Shown here piece by piece: positions 1 through 9,812 of a stretch of DNA of 64,000 nucleotides; positions within the stretch are counted from its first letter, which is position 1; each line of letters starts with the position of its first letter. This DNA comes from Synechocystis sp. PCC 7338 (lineage in GTDB: Bacteria > Cyanobacteriota > Cyanobacteriia > Cyanobacteriales > Microcystaceae). The translations under genes were made by a program, and so were the position numbers. The notes below the pieces were generated by a model. The model saw only the letters and a program-made list of their open reading frames with translations, made no database searches and was not told the origin of the DNA. The stretch lies in the NCBI RefSeq assembly GCF_018282115.1, contig NZ_CP054306.1:372001-436000 (forward strand), read 5' to 3'.

Positions 1-1034
1 CTCAGACCGCGGGCGGTGATTTTACCTGTTGCTCTAGCCGGACTAAAGGGTAAAGGTTGGGGCACAGTTAAAATTTTGGGAGTGGTGTGGAAAATAGCCT
101 CCACCCGTTGAATGCTCACTTCCCCCCGTTGATAGGCGGTGATGGTAAAACCCAGCAGAGCGGTGGGAAACACCAACCGTTCCACCAAAATAATCAGGGC
201 AATAAAATCCCCAATGGTGATACTGCCATCTTGAATCAAACCTGTGCCAAAGGCTAGCAAAATCAGCAAACTCAGGTAAGCCAGACCTTCAATGAGGGGA
301 AAGAGAAAATTTCTAATGCGGGCTAGCTTTAAGTTCGACTGGAGCAATTTTTGGTTTCTCGTCTGAAAAGCTTGCCGTTCGTTATTTTCCTGGGAATAAA
401 TTTTAATTAAACTGATGCCACTCATATCCTCTTGCACCAGTTCACTCAGGGCAGATAACTCTTCCTGCACCTCCAGTTGATAATCCCGCAACTTACCGCT
501 GAAAAGATTAACACTCATCAGCATCAACGGATAAACGGAAATCGCCAATAAAGTGAGGGGAATATGGAGGGCAAACATGGCCGGGATAGTCAGAGCATAG
601 GCAAAGATGGTGTTAATCAAACTCAACACTGCAAAGCCTACCAAACGGCGAATATTGTCCACATCGCTGGTGGCCCGGTTAATCAAGTCCCCAATGGTAT
701 TTTCAGTGAAATAGAGGGGTTCTAGCCTGAGCAAATGGTCAAAAATTTTCTGTTTGAGTTCATATTCCACCTGTCTCCCCACCCCAAAAATAAAAATGCG
801 GGAGGCCATGCGGATAAACCACATCAGGGAAGCGAGAACAATAATCAGCACCACAATGCGGGCCACGTCCGACGCTTCAAAGGGGGGCATTAAATCATCA
901 ATGCTATCCCGCATCAAAATGGGAATGTAAACCCCCAGGGCATTGGCCAAAAACAGGGCAAAAGTTCCAGCTCCGATCGCCCGCCAATGGGGAGTTAAAT
1001 AACGGAGTAACTGCTTGACGCTGGGGGCGGCCAT
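1..1034 (-). CDS. ABC transporter, membrane/ATPase fusion (partial, N-terminal part)
   Basis: The reading frame starts at the ATG at 1034 and runs open to the window edge (about 344 residues), so the C-terminal part is missing. The visible part is an exporter-type transmembrane domain with hydrophobic segments near residues 17-38 and 65-85 and further paired helices. It includes the loop FTENTIGDLINRATSDVDNI, typical of MsbA/MdlB-like half-transporters. The last visible residues, before the edge, lead into the nucleotide-binding domain, which must lie outside the window. By family knowledge it works as a dimer in the inner membrane and exports lipid, drug or peptide. The substrate cannot be told from this fragment. 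It is divergent from glucokinase, with about 200 bp between the two starts. Confidence 0.85.
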   Translation of the reverse strand, partial: MAAPSVKQLLRYLTPHWRAIGAGTFALFLANALGVYIPILMRDSIDDLMPPFEASDVARIVVLIIVLASLMWFIRMASRIFIFGVGRQVEYELKQKIFDHLLRLEPLYFTENTIGDLINRATSDVDNIRRLVGFAVLSLINTIFAYALTIPAMFALHIPLTLLAISVYPLMLMSVNLFSGKLRDYQLEVQEELSALSELVQEDMSGISLIKIYSQENNERQAFQTRNQKLLQSNLKLARIRNFLFPLIEGLAYLSLLILLAFGTGLIQDGSITIGDFIALIILVERLVFPTALLGFTITAYQRGEVSIQRVEAIFHTTPKILTVPQPLPFSPARATGKITARGL

Positions 1035-1240
1035 GGACGGAACCTAAAGGGAAAACAGCCTTGATCCTAACCCATTTAACGGTTAATTTCCTCTGGCTCA
1101 GGTGGGGGAACTGCACTACTAACACTGCTAAACCTTGCTGAAATAGGAGAATTTTGGCTTTTTGTTTGGTGACCATTTCCCCCGTAGCCTAAACTGCTAA
1201 AAGATCGTATTTTGTGTAGTTTTTTGATGGCATTGGGGCC

Positions 1241-2308
1241 ATGGGCGTAATGGGTGTAAATTTTTTGGCAGGGGATATTGGTGGCACTAAAACAATTCTG
1301 GCTCTGGTGACGGTGAAGGATGACAGCCCTGGATTAGGTCAGCCCGTGACCCTGTTTGAACAGACCTACAGCAGTCCAGCTTTTGCCGATCTGGTGCCCA
1401 TGGTGCAACAATTCCGCCAAGAAGCGGCTTTTGTGTTGGATAACCGAATCTCCGTTGCCAAAGCTTGTTTTGCCATTGCCGGCCCCGTGGTCGATAACAC
1501 CTGTCGCCTCACCAATTTAGATTGGCACCTCAGCGGCGATCGCCTGGCCCAGGAATTGGCCATTGCCCAGGTTGACCTCATCAATGACTTTGCCGCTGTG
1601 GGCTACGGCATTTTAGGGTTAGGGTCAGAAGATTTGACCATACTCCAGTCCGCCCCCGTGGATCCGTCAGGGGCGATCGCCATATTGGGAGCAGGCACCG
1701 GCTTGGGACAATGCTACGTCATTCCCCAGGGTCAAGGACGTTATCGAGTTTTTGCCTCCGAAGGAGCCCATGGTGACTTTGCCCCCCGATCGTCATTGGA
1801 GTGGCAGTTATTGGAATACCTCAAAAAGCAATACTCCCTAGCGCGGGTTTCCATTGAACGGGTGGTATCCGGCCTAGGCATCGCCATGATTTACGAATTT
1901 TTGCGGCACCAATACCCAGAGCAGGAATCAGCTCAATTCAGCAAGCTCTACCAAACCTGGCACCAGGAAAAGGATCAAGAAGAAAAAACCGTTGATTTAG
2001 CGGCGGCCGTATCCCAGGCGGCCCTAGAAGGTACAGATGCTTTAACCAGCCAAGCTATGGAGCTTTTTCTCGCAGCCTATGGCGCCGAGGCTGGTAACCT
2101 CGCCCTCAAGTTTCTGCCCCGAGGGGGACTTTACGTTGCCGGTGGCATTGCCCCTAAAATTATTCCTCTGCTGGAAAAGGGCAGTTTCATACAGAGCTTT
2201 AGCGACAAAGGTAGGATGCAAAGCTTAATGGGGACAATTCCTGTACAGGTAGTACTAAATGCCAAAGTTGGCCTCATTGGAGCGGCGGTCTGTGCGGCTC
2301 AGTCCTAG
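1241..2308 (+). CDS. glk: Glucokinase
   Basis: 355 residues, the usual length of the bacterial glucokinase family. It phosphorylates glucose to glucose 6-phosphate with ATP in the cytosol. The N-terminal phosphate loop AGDIGGTKT (residues 10-18), the catalytic segment LINDFAAVGYG, the GAGTGLGQ loop and EGAHGDFAP are all present. This is the Glk family proper, not the ROK family, because the CxCGxxGC zinc motif is absent. Two ATGs lie 9 bp apart (1241 and 1250), and either could start translation. It is followed after 185 bp by a Crp-family regulator on the same strand. It resembles PCC 6803 sll0593 as I recall it. Confidence 0.93.
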   Translation: MGVMGVNFLAGDIGGTKTILALVTVKDDSPGLGQPVTLFEQTYSSPAFADLVPMVQQFRQEAAFVLDNRISVAKACFAIAGPVVDNTCRLTNLDWHLSGDRLAQELAIAQVDLINDFAAVGYGILGLGSEDLTILQSAPVDPSGAIAILGAGTGLGQCYVIPQGQGRYRVFASEGAHGDFAPRSSLEWQLLEYLKKQYSLARVSIERVVSGLGIAMIYEFLRHQYPEQESAQFSKLYQTWHQEKDQEEKTVDLAAAVSQAALEGTDALTSQAMELFLAAYGAEAGNLALKFLPRGGLYVAGGIAPKIIPLLEKGSFIQSFSDKGRMQSLMGTIPVQVVLNAKVGLIGAAVCAAQS

Positions 2309-2493
2309 GAAGTGGACATTTTGGGTTGTTTTGTTAACTTTGTCTTTACCTGGGAATGGCGGGGAAGGGTTATGCTGACTCTTGGAAGAGTTTATCCCAA
2401 TGGGAGTAATGCTTGGGTAGTGCCAACAGGATGCTTGACCAATGGGGACTAAGCCCGATCGCCTGGATTGATTTTTGAGGGTTGCCTGATTTT

Positions 2494-3111
2494 ATGTTTG
2501 TGAACAGTTCCCCGATCGCCGATAGTTTGACCGCATTGGTAGGATTAGACTCCCAGCCCCTACAGTTTTATGAAAGGGGTGAGATCGTTCCCCCCAAAGA
2601 TCAAGGTTGTTGGCAAATTTACCGGGGTGTTTTACAGGTCAGTCAATGGACATTAGGAGGCGATGAAGTGCTGATGGGTTGGGCCCAGCCCGGTAGCTTT
2701 GTGGGCTTGGATTTCAGCGCTAATCAACGGGAAACTTACCAGATTCGGGCTTTGACGGATGTATATCTACGGGGCTATTCCCTCGAGATGATCACCAACA
2801 ATGCTAGGCTATGTCGCCTGGTGCTTGACCAAACCCTACAACAAGTAAGGCAGAGGGAAGCTCTACTGGCGATCGCCGGTTGTAAAAGGGTGGATGAACG
2901 ACTCCAAGGATTATTGAATTTATTGGGCGAGGAGTTGGGGCAACCGGGAGCCGGGGGCATGCGTTTATCGGTGCGCCTCACCCATCAAATGTTGGCCAAT
3001 GCCATTGGCACTACTAGGGTAACGGTCACCCGTCTGCTGGGAGAATTCCAGGCCCAAGGAAAAGTAAGTTTAGATGGCGATCGCCATTTGGTGGTTGCCT
3101 TGGAAAACTAA
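2494..3111 (+). CDS. Crp/Fnr-family transcriptional regulator
   Basis: About 205 residues from the ATG at 2494; a TTG at 2482 is in frame but less likely, since GAGG at 2476-2479 suits the ATG better. Residues about 20-110 form a cyclic-nucleotide-binding-like beta barrel ([13 protein letters not shown] is the usual core turn). The C-terminal 60 residues hold a winged helix-turn-helix, with [20 protein letters not shown] as the helix pair. Architecture matches Crp/Fnr/NtcA relatives, but the typical cAMP-binding RxS arginine/serine pair is not evident, so the ligand is unknown. It lies downstream of glk on the same strand and resembles the cyanobacterial sll0594 group as I remember it. Target genes are not deducible here. 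Confidence 0.85.
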   Translation: MFVNSSPIADSLTALVGLDSQPLQFYERGEIVPPKDQGCWQIYRGVLQVSQWTLGGDEVLMGWAQPGSFVGLDFSANQRETYQIRALTDVYLRGYSLEMITNNARLCRLVLDQTLQQVRQREALLAIAGCKRVDERLQGLLNLLGEELGQPGAGGMRLSVRLTHQMLANAIGTTRVTVTRLLGEFQAQGKVSLDGDRHLVVALEN

Positions 3112-3126
3112 AGACGTGTTTGAAAA

Positions 3127-3220
3127 GCCCCCCTGACCCCAAATTTGGGGGGAAACAGAGGCAAAGTCCCCCGGTATTGCCGGAGCTTTAATGGGGGGAT
3201 TTAGGGGTCAAAATAAGACT
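3127..3220. repeat. GC-tract-rich palindromic intergenic repeat
   Basis: The gap between the Crp-family gene and the exported protein is filled by a structured sequence. It contains a 14-bp perfect palindrome CCCCAAATTTGGGG at 3137-3150, then a CCCCCGG..CCGG segment, and closes with GGGGGGATTTAGGGG. Runs of C and G facing each other make several nested hairpins possible. Cyanobacterial genomes carry scattered small repeats of this appearance (MITE-like). I saw no second copy in the window. It might also act as the terminator of the upstream gene, but there is no obvious T-run. Confidence 0.5.
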
Positions 3221-3302
3221 TTACAAACAGGCTCTAAAGTTTAAACCGAATTGGCCAAGGATTTTTTGATAGCCTGGACTTAGTTGTTGCACAGTTGAGA
3301 AA

Positions 3303-3740
3303 ATGGCTATGGTCTGGGCAAACCGTGGGTATCGTTGTCGATGGCTTGGCGTTTTTACGCTGGGAATTGCGGCGCTGTCATTAACCCCACTGAAGGTCTA
3401 CAGCGCAACGGCGATCGCCTCTCCCCTAACTGGGTTGCAAATATTACCATCCCCATTTTTACTGGCGGAAATTATTCGAGGTTGTCCCAGGGCGGAAGTG
3501 GTGGAAGCCTATGAAACCAAAACCTACCTGGCCTATATTTGCCAAACCTACGACGGACAATTTTTTTACCGGGGTGTGAATAAAAACAACGGCGACCAGA
3601 TTAATGTGATGGATGTGCTCAGCACCGACGGCGGCACCTACCACGCCACCAATGGAGCCTACACCTATTGGGTGAACCAGCAATGGTTGCGGGTAACCAA
3701 GAATGGTAAGACTATTTTTTCTGAACCTGTTTTAAGGTAG
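3303..3740 (+). CDS. Exported protein of unknown function
   Basis: 145 residues. A positively charged start and a hydrophobic stretch (about residues 14-35, ending near VYSATA) form a signal peptide, so the mature protein is probably periplasmic. The rest is small, tyrosine-rich and contains two cysteines (in RGCPRAEV and YICQTYD) that could form a disulfide. I recognise no catalytic motif. Its stop codon directly abuts the ATG of the creatininase-family gene, so the two are almost certainly co-transcribed. Similar small exported proteins occur in other cyanobacteria, but I cannot assign a role. Confidence 0.75.
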   Translation: MAMVWANRGYRCRWLGVFTLGIAALSLTPLKVYSATAIASPLTGLQILPSPFLLAEIIRGCPRAEVVEAYETKTYLAYICQTYDGQFFYRGVNKNNGDQINVMDVLSTDGGTYHATNGAYTYWVNQQWLRVTKNGKTIFSEPVLR

Positions 3741-4517
3741 ATGAAAACAGTTAGCCCCATTTGGCCCAAGCCCACCATGCAATTACACCTCTCCACCTGG
3801 CCCGAAGTCGAAAGCTATTTACAATCTTCCACCGGCATCATTTTCCCCATTGGTTCCACCGAACAACACGGTCCTATAGGACTGATCGGTACCGATGCCA
3901 TCTGTGCCGAGGCGATCGCCAAGGGGGTAGGGGAAGCCACCGGAGCCATGGTGGGGCCAACCATTAATGTGGGCATGGCTTTGCATCACCTGGCTTTTCC
4001 TGGCAGTGTTAGCCTGCGCCCCAGTACTCTGATCCGGGTGATCGTCGATTACGTCAGCAGTTTAGCCCCTGCCGGTTTTAGCCGGTTTTACTTTATCAAT
4101 GGCCATGGAGGGAATATTGCCACCCTCAAAGCCGCTTTTTCCGAAGCCTATCACCATTTGGGTAGCCTCGGCCATAGTCAAAATGTCCGTTGTCACCTGG
4201 GTAATTGGTTCATGGCCAGGGGAGTTTATCAGTTAGCCAAGGAACTCTACGGTGACCAAGAAGGCCACCACGCCACCCCCAGCGAAGTGGCCCTGACCCA
4301 ATTTGTTTACCCCGAAGCCATTAAAACAGCGCCATTAAATGCGGAAGTTGCCTCGGGCCATAGCATTTACAGCGCCCAAGATTTCCGGGAGCATTATGTC
4401 GACGGGCGCATGGGTTCCAATCCCGCCCTCGCTACCCCAGAACATGGCCAAAGGTTTTATGAAGTGGCAGTGAAGGAATTAAGTGAAAGTTATCAACGGT
4501 TTTTGACGGAAAACTAG
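3741..4517 (+). CDS. Creatininase family amidohydrolase
   Basis: 258 residues, the normal size for the creatininase/MftE family of metal-dependent amidohydrolases. Diagnostic segments are GSTEQHGPIGLIGTDAICAE (metal ligands E, H and D) and FINGHGGNIATLKAA, plus a late EGHHATPSE segment. Members cleave amides such as creatinine or peptides in cofactor maturation. The actual substrate in cyanobacteria is not established. The gene starts at the nucleotide after the stop codon of the upstream exported protein, so translation is likely coupled. A second in-frame ATG at residue 13 (3777) is possible. Confidence 0.85.
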   Translation: MKTVSPIWPKPTMQLHLSTWPEVESYLQSSTGIIFPIGSTEQHGPIGLIGTDAICAEAIAKGVGEATGAMVGPTINVGMALHHLAFPGSVSLRPSTLIRVIVDYVSSLAPAGFSRFYFINGHGGNIATLKAAFSEAYHHLGSLGHSQNVRCHLGNWFMARGVYQLAKELYGDQEGHHATPSEVALTQFVYPEAIKTAPLNAEVASGHSIYSAQDFREHYVDGRMGSNPALATPEHGQRFYEVAVKELSESYQRFLTEN

Positions 4518-4669
4518 CCACAATTTCGCCCAGTTGTCCCATTGACCAGATTCTTACCTTGATGGTGATCAATTGGAGCCGCCCTCCATCGGCGATCGCC
4601 AGCGAGGCCAGGCCGGGTTAAGGTAGGTGAACATTGCGTTGCCCTGGATGTCCATCCATTCCCTTTGCC

Positions 4670-5755
4670 ATGTTGGAAGAACTGAAACAATCCCCCCCCT
4701 GGCTCCGGCTGAGTTTACTATTTCCCCTCTTTTTCCTCAACGGCTGGTTATTCTACAAAGCCATGGGTTTTTTGCAACCCCTCAGTAGTTTATTGGTGGC
4801 GGCGGCCCTACTGGCCTTTTTGCTGGATATCCCCGTGAGAATTTTGGTGGAAAAAGGCTTCAAACGTCCCTGGGCCGTGGCTAGTGTGCTCCTCATCGCC
4901 CTGATTGTGATCAGTCTTTTCCTCTTGATTGTCATTCCCCTGGCGATCAACCAATTGGGACAACTGTTGGATAACCTGCCTGGCTGGTTCCGTTCCGGCA
5001 ACGCCCAACTGCTGGTACTACAAGCCTGGGTAAACGAGCATTATGCTAACCTCCAGGTAGACCTCCAACCCCTGATCAGTCAAGTAATTCAAAAACTGAG
5101 CCGCATTCTCAACTCCGTCGGCAACCAACTGTTGGGCCTGGTGGGGGTGACTATCAGCACCGGTATTAACGGATTAATTTTACTGGTGCTAACCATTTTC
5201 CTTGTCCTTGGGGGGGAGAAAATTTGGGACGGAATTTTTAGCTGGTTTCCCCATCCCTGGCAGAGGGATTTGCAGAACCTAATTCGGGAAACTTTCGAGG
5301 GCTATTTTGCCACCCAAGCGATTTTAGCCGGCATTCTCACCGCAGCGCAGATGGTGGTGTTCACCATACTCCAGGCTCCCTATGCCATCCTTTTTGCCAT
5401 CACCATTGGTTTGAGCACGTTGATTCCTTTTGCCAGCGGTTTAAGCATTATCACCATTAGCCTTTTACTAATGTTAGAAAACTTTTGGTTGGGGATAAAA
5501 ATTCTTTTGGCAGCGGTGATTGTGGGACAAATTAATGATAACGTTATTTCCCCTCGTTTAATGGGTAACCGCACCGGTTTAAATCCGGCCTGGATCATTG
5601 TTTCTTTGTTTGTGGGGAGTAAATTAGGCGGGATTTTGGGTCTTTTGGTGGCGGTGCCCATGGCCAGTGTTATTAAGGCCAGTAGCGATCGCCTGCGGGG
5701 GCTATCAGAAAAATCCGTGGAAAAGTCCGCTGAGGTTTCCGTCAGCTCGACCTAA
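4670..5755 (+). CDS. AI-2E/PerM family membrane protein
   Basis: About 361 residues from the ATG at 4670; the frame extends upstream only to a TTG at 4634. At least seven hydrophobic segments are visible: a pair near the N-terminus, one around residue 65-85, then a cluster of helices from about residue 150 to 340. This layout, together with the GLNPAWIIVSLFVGSKLGG segment near the end, is that of the AI-2E transporter (UPF0118, PerM) family. Relatives transport autoinducer-2 or act as Na+/H+ antiporters, so the substrate should be left open. It is an inner membrane protein, with no operon partner beyond queA downstream (83 bp). Confidence 0.85.
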   Translation: MLEELKQSPPWLRLSLLFPLFFLNGWLFYKAMGFLQPLSSLLVAAALLAFLLDIPVRILVEKGFKRPWAVASVLLIALIVISLFLLIVIPLAINQLGQLLDNLPGWFRSGNAQLLVLQAWVNEHYANLQVDLQPLISQVIQKLSRILNSVGNQLLGLVGVTISTGINGLILLVLTIFLVLGGEKIWDGIFSWFPHPWQRDLQNLIRETFEGYFATQAILAGILTAAQMVVFTILQAPYAILFAITIGLSTLIPFASGLSIITISLLLMLENFWLGIKILLAAVIVGQINDNVISPRLMGNRTGLNPAWIIVSLFVGSKLGGILGLLVAVPMASVIKASSDRLRGLSEKSVEKSAEVSVSST

Positions 5756-5837
5756 ATTTTCGGATAATTGTTAAAGCTTGTCGGGCTTCTTTTTTTTGCC
5801 GTCTCTGTCATTTAGATTTTTTACGTTTCGACCATCC

Positions 5838-6923
5838 ATGGACCAGGATAAATACCTTAGTAGTTACGATTACCAACTGCCTCCCCAATGCATTGCCCAA
5901 ACTCCCGCCGTCCCCAGGGATCATTCCCGCCTGTTGGTAGTGAAAGATCAATTCACGGTGGAGCACCAACATTTTTATGATTTGGGCAATTATTTAAAAC
6001 CCGGGGATTTACTGGTTCTTAATGACACCAAAGTAATGCCTGCTCGCCTACATGGCCACAAAAAAAATGGTGTGGCAGTGGAAATTTTGCTACTGACAGA
6101 ATGTACTGAAAACCAATGGATTGCCCTAGTCAAGCCAGGAAAAAGATTAAAGCTGGGAGCAAAAGTTAAATTTCCCGCCCAGCGAAATGATAAACCCGAT
6201 CTTTGGGCGACCATTTTGCAACGGGATGAGGCCACCGGGGGTCGATTATTGGAGTTTACCTTGGAGCCTGGGCAACGGCTCTGGGATGTGTTGCCAGACT
6301 ATGGCGAAATCCCTTTCCCGCCCTATATTGGCGATCGCCAAGCTACGGATGACCAATACCAAACTATCTATGCCGAAAAGTTAGGGGCGGTGGCGGCTCC
6401 CACAGCAGGGTTACATTTCACCGAGGATTTGTTGGAAAAGTTGGCTCAACAGGGAGTACAGACAACAAAAGTTACTCTCCATGTGGGCATTGGCACCTTT
6501 CGCCCGGTGGAAACGGAAAATATTCTCGACCACGTTATGCACCAGGAATGGATTGATGTCCCCCCAATGGCGGTGCAAGCTATTGAACAAACTAGGGCAA
6601 AGGGGGGCAGAATTTTTGCGGTGGGCACCACGGTGGTGCGTTGTTTGGAAGGCATGGCCCAGGAAAGTAATTTTCCCAAGCAACCCCTGCAACCCTTTCG
6701 GGGCCAGACGGATTTATTTATTTACCCCGGTTACCAATGGCGCTTGGTAGATGGATTAATTACCAACTTCCACCTGCCTAAATCTAGTTTATTAATGTTG
6801 GTCAGTGCCCTCATCGGTCGCCTCCGGTTAATGGCCATTTACGAAACGGCGATCGCCAAAGGGTACCGTTTTTATTCCTTTGGAGATGCCATGGTAATTT
6901 TGCCGGAAGCTTGCCAGCTTTAG
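5838..6923 (+). CDS. queA: S-adenosylmethionine:tRNA ribosyltransferase-isomerase
   Basis: About 361 residues from the ATG at 5838, which gives the usual QueA start; the open frame extends 20 codons upstream to 5778 without family similarity. QueA transfers the ribosyl part of S-adenosylmethionine to 7-aminomethyl-7-deazaguanine in tRNA, making epoxyqueuosine. Family motifs visible are [47 protein letters not shown], and the C-terminal [20 protein letters not shown]. It converges with bioD, with only 65 bp between them. Confidence 0.95.
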   Translation: MDQDKYLSSYDYQLPPQCIAQTPAVPRDHSRLLVVKDQFTVEHQHFYDLGNYLKPGDLLVLNDTKVMPARLHGHKKNGVAVEILLLTECTENQWIALVKPGKRLKLGAKVKFPAQRNDKPDLWATILQRDEATGGRLLEFTLEPGQRLWDVLPDYGEIPFPPYIGDRQATDDQYQTIYAEKLGAVAAPTAGLHFTEDLLEKLAQQGVQTTKVTLHVGIGTFRPVETENILDHVMHQEWIDVPPMAVQAIEQTRAKGGRIFAVGTTVVRCLEGMAQESNFPKQPLQPFRGQTDLFIYPGYQWRLVDGLITNFHLPKSSLLMLVSALIGRLRLMAIYETAIAKGYRFYSFGDAMVILPEACQL

Positions 6924-6988
6924 GGAAAAGTTCAAAAAAACCAAGGGCTGAGTACCATTCAAATTGGTCTGTATTCAACTGAATTAAC

Positions 6989-7702
6989 CTAAAAATAGGC
7001 TAATTTTTCCAGATCAAACCGGGCCGTTACCTCCGCCAAACAGGATACATTTTCCCGCTCCGACTCGGTTAGATAGGGCACAATCCCCACAACCGGCAAA
7101 TGGGTAAAAGACTCCAACATAGCTGGTGTGGCCCAGTCTTCTATCTTGGCCTCCGCCTCTGGACTGGCACAACTGAGCACTAACCCCCTCAGCTTGACTT
7201 TAGTTTGTCTCGCCAAAGCCACCTGGGCGATCGCCTGGCCCATGGCTCCCAGTTGCACCGGCACCACCAAAATAGTTTCCAAACGCCACAGAGCCGCCAC
7301 ATCTGCCACCGTTAATTCATGGGTAACGGGGGAACCTAAACTACCCAGGGCTTCCACCAACACATGGCCATGGTTCTGTTGCATTGTCTGCAGAGTCCGC
7401 CAGACTAACCCTAAATCAATGGTTTTCTCTTCCTGGTCAGCGGCCAAGGGAGGGGCTAGGGGCTCAGCAAATTTTAGTGGCGTCACCACATCCCAGTGGG
7501 TCAGATGGCTAAAAAGTTGTTGGTAAAGCTCGTCATCCCCCAACCCCGTCTGCATTAACTTTATTAATCCGAAAGACTGATCTTTGCCGTACTTCTGCCA
7601 GTAGGCCGCCAGAGCTGAAGTAGTTACCGTTTTGCCCACCCCGGTATCGCAACCCACAACTAATAAAGTTTTCTGGTCAACGGCTCGGAAAGAATGGGAC
7701 AT
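6989..7702 (-). CDS. bioD: Dethiobiotin synthetase
   Basis: 237 residues, typical for BioD. It closes the ureido ring of dethiobiotin from 7,8-diaminopelargonate, CO2 and ATP in biotin synthesis. The modified P-loop GCDTGVGKTV lies at residues 18-27 and the LMQTGLGDDELY segment follows the substrate site, where the family usually has KPxxTG. Later, VEALGSLGSPVTHE matches the family's second motif. The start is the ATG at 7702. It is divergent from prs. Confidence 0.9.
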   Translation of the reverse strand: MSHSFRAVDQKTLLVVGCDTGVGKTVTTSALAAYWQKYGKDQSFGLIKLMQTGLGDDELYQQLFSHLTHWDVVTPLKFAEPLAPPLAADQEEKTIDLGLVWRTLQTMQQNHGHVLVEALGSLGSPVTHELTVADVAALWRLETILVVPVQLGAMGQAIAQVALARQTKVKLRGLVLSCASPEAEAKIEDWATPAMLESFTHLPVVGIVPYLTESERENVSCLAEVTARFDLEKLAYF

Positions 7703-7870
7703 GGGGGAGCAAAAACCGAGGGGAAAAAGTGAAAGTTAATTTAAGTTTTGCAAAACCCAAGGAGATTGGTGAGGGAAGAATCCGCTATGATTGGATCGGA
7801 GTCCCCTGGGTTAGCTTCCGGGCATAAGACTAAGGGGAGCACCAGTAATCTGCCATGACATGGGGGTAAA

Positions 7871-8872
7871 GTGTCTGCCGTGAGCCGTATCGCTACTTTA
7901 ACACGTCAATCGATGCTGTCTGCCTTATCTGACAACAATCGCTTACGTCTTTTTTCCGGATCATCCAACCCATCTTTATCCCAAGAAGTGGCCCGTTATT
8001 TGGGCATGGACATCGGCCCCATGTTGCGTAAACGGTTTGCCGATGGAGAGCTCTACATCCAAATCCAGGAGTCCATTCGGGGCGGTGACGTTTACCTTAT
8101 CCAACCCTGTTGCCATCCGGTCAACGATAACCTAATGGAATTGTTGATCATGATCGATGCCTGTCGTCGAGCCTCGGCTCGCCAGATCACCGCGGTACTG
8201 CCCTACTACGGTTACGCTCGGGCGGATCGTAAAACCGCTGGTCGGGAATCCATCTCCGCCAAGTTAGTCGCCAATCTCATCACCGGTGCCGGTGCCCAAC
8301 GGGTATTGGCCATGGATCTCCACTCTGCCCAGATCCAGGGTTACTTTGACATTCCCTGCGACCATATGTATGGCTCCCCTGTCATCATTGACTACTTAAA
8401 AAGTAAGCAACTAACTGATCTGGTGGTGGTTTCCCCGGACGTGGGCGGGGTAGCTCGAGCCCGGGCCTTTGCCAAAAAATTAAACGACGCTCCCTTGGCT
8501 ATTATCGATAAACGTCGTCAGAGCCATAACGTGGCAGAAGTATTAAATCTCATCGGTGATGTGGACGGAAAAACTGCTGTACTGGTGGATGACATGATCG
8601 ACACCGCCGGTACTTTGTCGGAAGGCTCCCGTTTACTGCGGGCCCAGGGCGCTCGCCAGGTTTATGCCTGTGCCACCCATGCAGTTTTCTCCGAGCCGGC
8701 CATTAATCGTCTTTCCGGTGGCTTGTTTGAGGAGGTAATTGTCACCAATACCATTCCTGTGCCCGACGATCATCATTTTCCCCAACTGACTATTCTTTCA
8801 GTGGCCAATTTAATTGGGGAGGCGATTTGGCGCATTCATGAAGAAAGCTCCGTCAGCAGTATGTTCCGCTAG
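7871..8872 (+). CDS. prs: Ribose-phosphate pyrophosphokinase
   Basis: 333 residues with a GTG start at 7871; the family core begins about residue 24 (LRLFSGSSNP), and an internal ATG at residue 15 is a possible alternative. The enzyme makes PRPP from ribose 5-phosphate and ATP for nucleotide, histidine and tryptophan synthesis. Visible motifs are KRFADGELYIQIQESIRGGD, the ATP flexible loop YGYARADRKTAGRESISAK, and the PRPP-binding signature VLVDDMIDTAGTL. It resembles PCC 6803 sll0469. Confidence 0.96.
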   Translation: MSAVSRIATLTRQSMLSALSDNNRLRLFSGSSNPSLSQEVARYLGMDIGPMLRKRFADGELYIQIQESIRGGDVYLIQPCCHPVNDNLMELLIMIDACRRASARQITAVLPYYGYARADRKTAGRESISAKLVANLITGAGAQRVLAMDLHSAQIQGYFDIPCDHMYGSPVIIDYLKSKQLTDLVVVSPDVGGVARARAFAKKLNDAPLAIIDKRRQSHNVAEVLNLIGDVDGKTAVLVDDMIDTAGTLSEGSRLLRAQGARQVYACATHAVFSEPAINRLSGGLFEEVIVTNTIPVPDDHHFPQLTILSVANLIGEAIWRIHEESSVSSMFR

Positions 8873-9153
8873 GGATGAGTTTTAAGTTTTTTCTGTGGAC
8901 AATGGCAAAGCTGGATAGCTGAGCTGGCCAAAGCTTGGGCTGGATGATAGTCTTGGTTAAGCAATTTACAGTTAATGCCGCCTTGGTTCAACCTTGTCTT
9001 TGGCTATGCTGGTAGTTAGGTGATGCAATCATTGCCTATATTTCCCCGGGGTCTGTTTTGTCAAATTCTGGAATTTTGGCAATTGATGCAGTCTCGAACA
9101 GATTGCCCCTGGACATTCCCCACTTCCATCTCAATTTCCTCGGAGGCCAAGCC

Positions 9154-9705
9154 ATGTCTATGCCCAGATCTTCTCGATTTAAATTCCACAAAAAACTCTT
9201 TGCTTTCCTCTCCCTGAGTGGCGTTCTGGTAATGGGTTTACCCACCATCAGTTTTGCCCAGGGTAACTCCGGGTTCACTATTTTTAGTGGAGTGGACAAT
9301 CGTAGCGATATTTTGGATTACTACCTCCAATTCAACGGCCGTTCAGGGCAAAGGGACCGCTACAAACTCTACATCCCCGCCAAGAAAATGACCCAGGGGG
9401 CAAAGGTTTTATACGTTTCCTACCCCGAAAATTTTGATGGCACCTTCGATGTGGAGAAGGTCCGGGTGGAAAATAAACGCCAGGGAAACATTGAAATTGA
9501 AGATGTGGTTTGGGACAAAGAAAGTCGCTTTCTGCAAATTGTTTTGGCGGAACCGGCAGAACCCAATAGTCAAGTTACCATTACCCTGTCCAATGTTACT
9601 AACCCCAGCTTAGGAACTTATTACATGGTGGCGGATGCCATGGTGTCCGGCGATATCCCTGTCCGGGTTTATTTAGGCACTTGGATTGTGAGTATTAACC
9701 GCTAG
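9154..9705 (+). CDS. DUF2808 exported protein
   Basis: 183 residues from the ATG at 9154, preceded by CGGAGG at a good distance; the frame is open 32 codons further upstream without a better start. Residues 1-33 are a signal peptide ending near SFAQG. The mature part is a beta-rich domain of the DUF2808 type found mainly in cyanobacteria, with SGQRDRYKLYIPAKK and the ending YMVADAMVSGDIPVRVYLGT. Function is unknown, with a periplasmic or surface location expected. In PCC 6803 the equivalent (sll0470, from memory) also follows prs, so this pair is conserved core. Confidence 0.85.
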   Translation: MSMPRSSRFKFHKKLFAFLSLSGVLVMGLPTISFAQGNSGFTIFSGVDNRSDILDYYLQFNGRSGQRDRYKLYIPAKKMTQGAKVLYVSYPENFDGTFDVEKVRVENKRQGNIEIEDVVWDKESRFLQIVLAEPAEPNSQVTITLSNVTNPSLGTYYMVADAMVSGDIPVRVYLGTWIVSINR

Positions 9706-9812
9706 TTACTTACCATTTACTTGCTGTTGGTCTCTGTAAACTGCCTAGCTTTGCGTTTTACCCAGAGAAAAGCTCTGGTTTTCCTCAACTGTATTGAGTA
9801 GCGAGAATCTCC

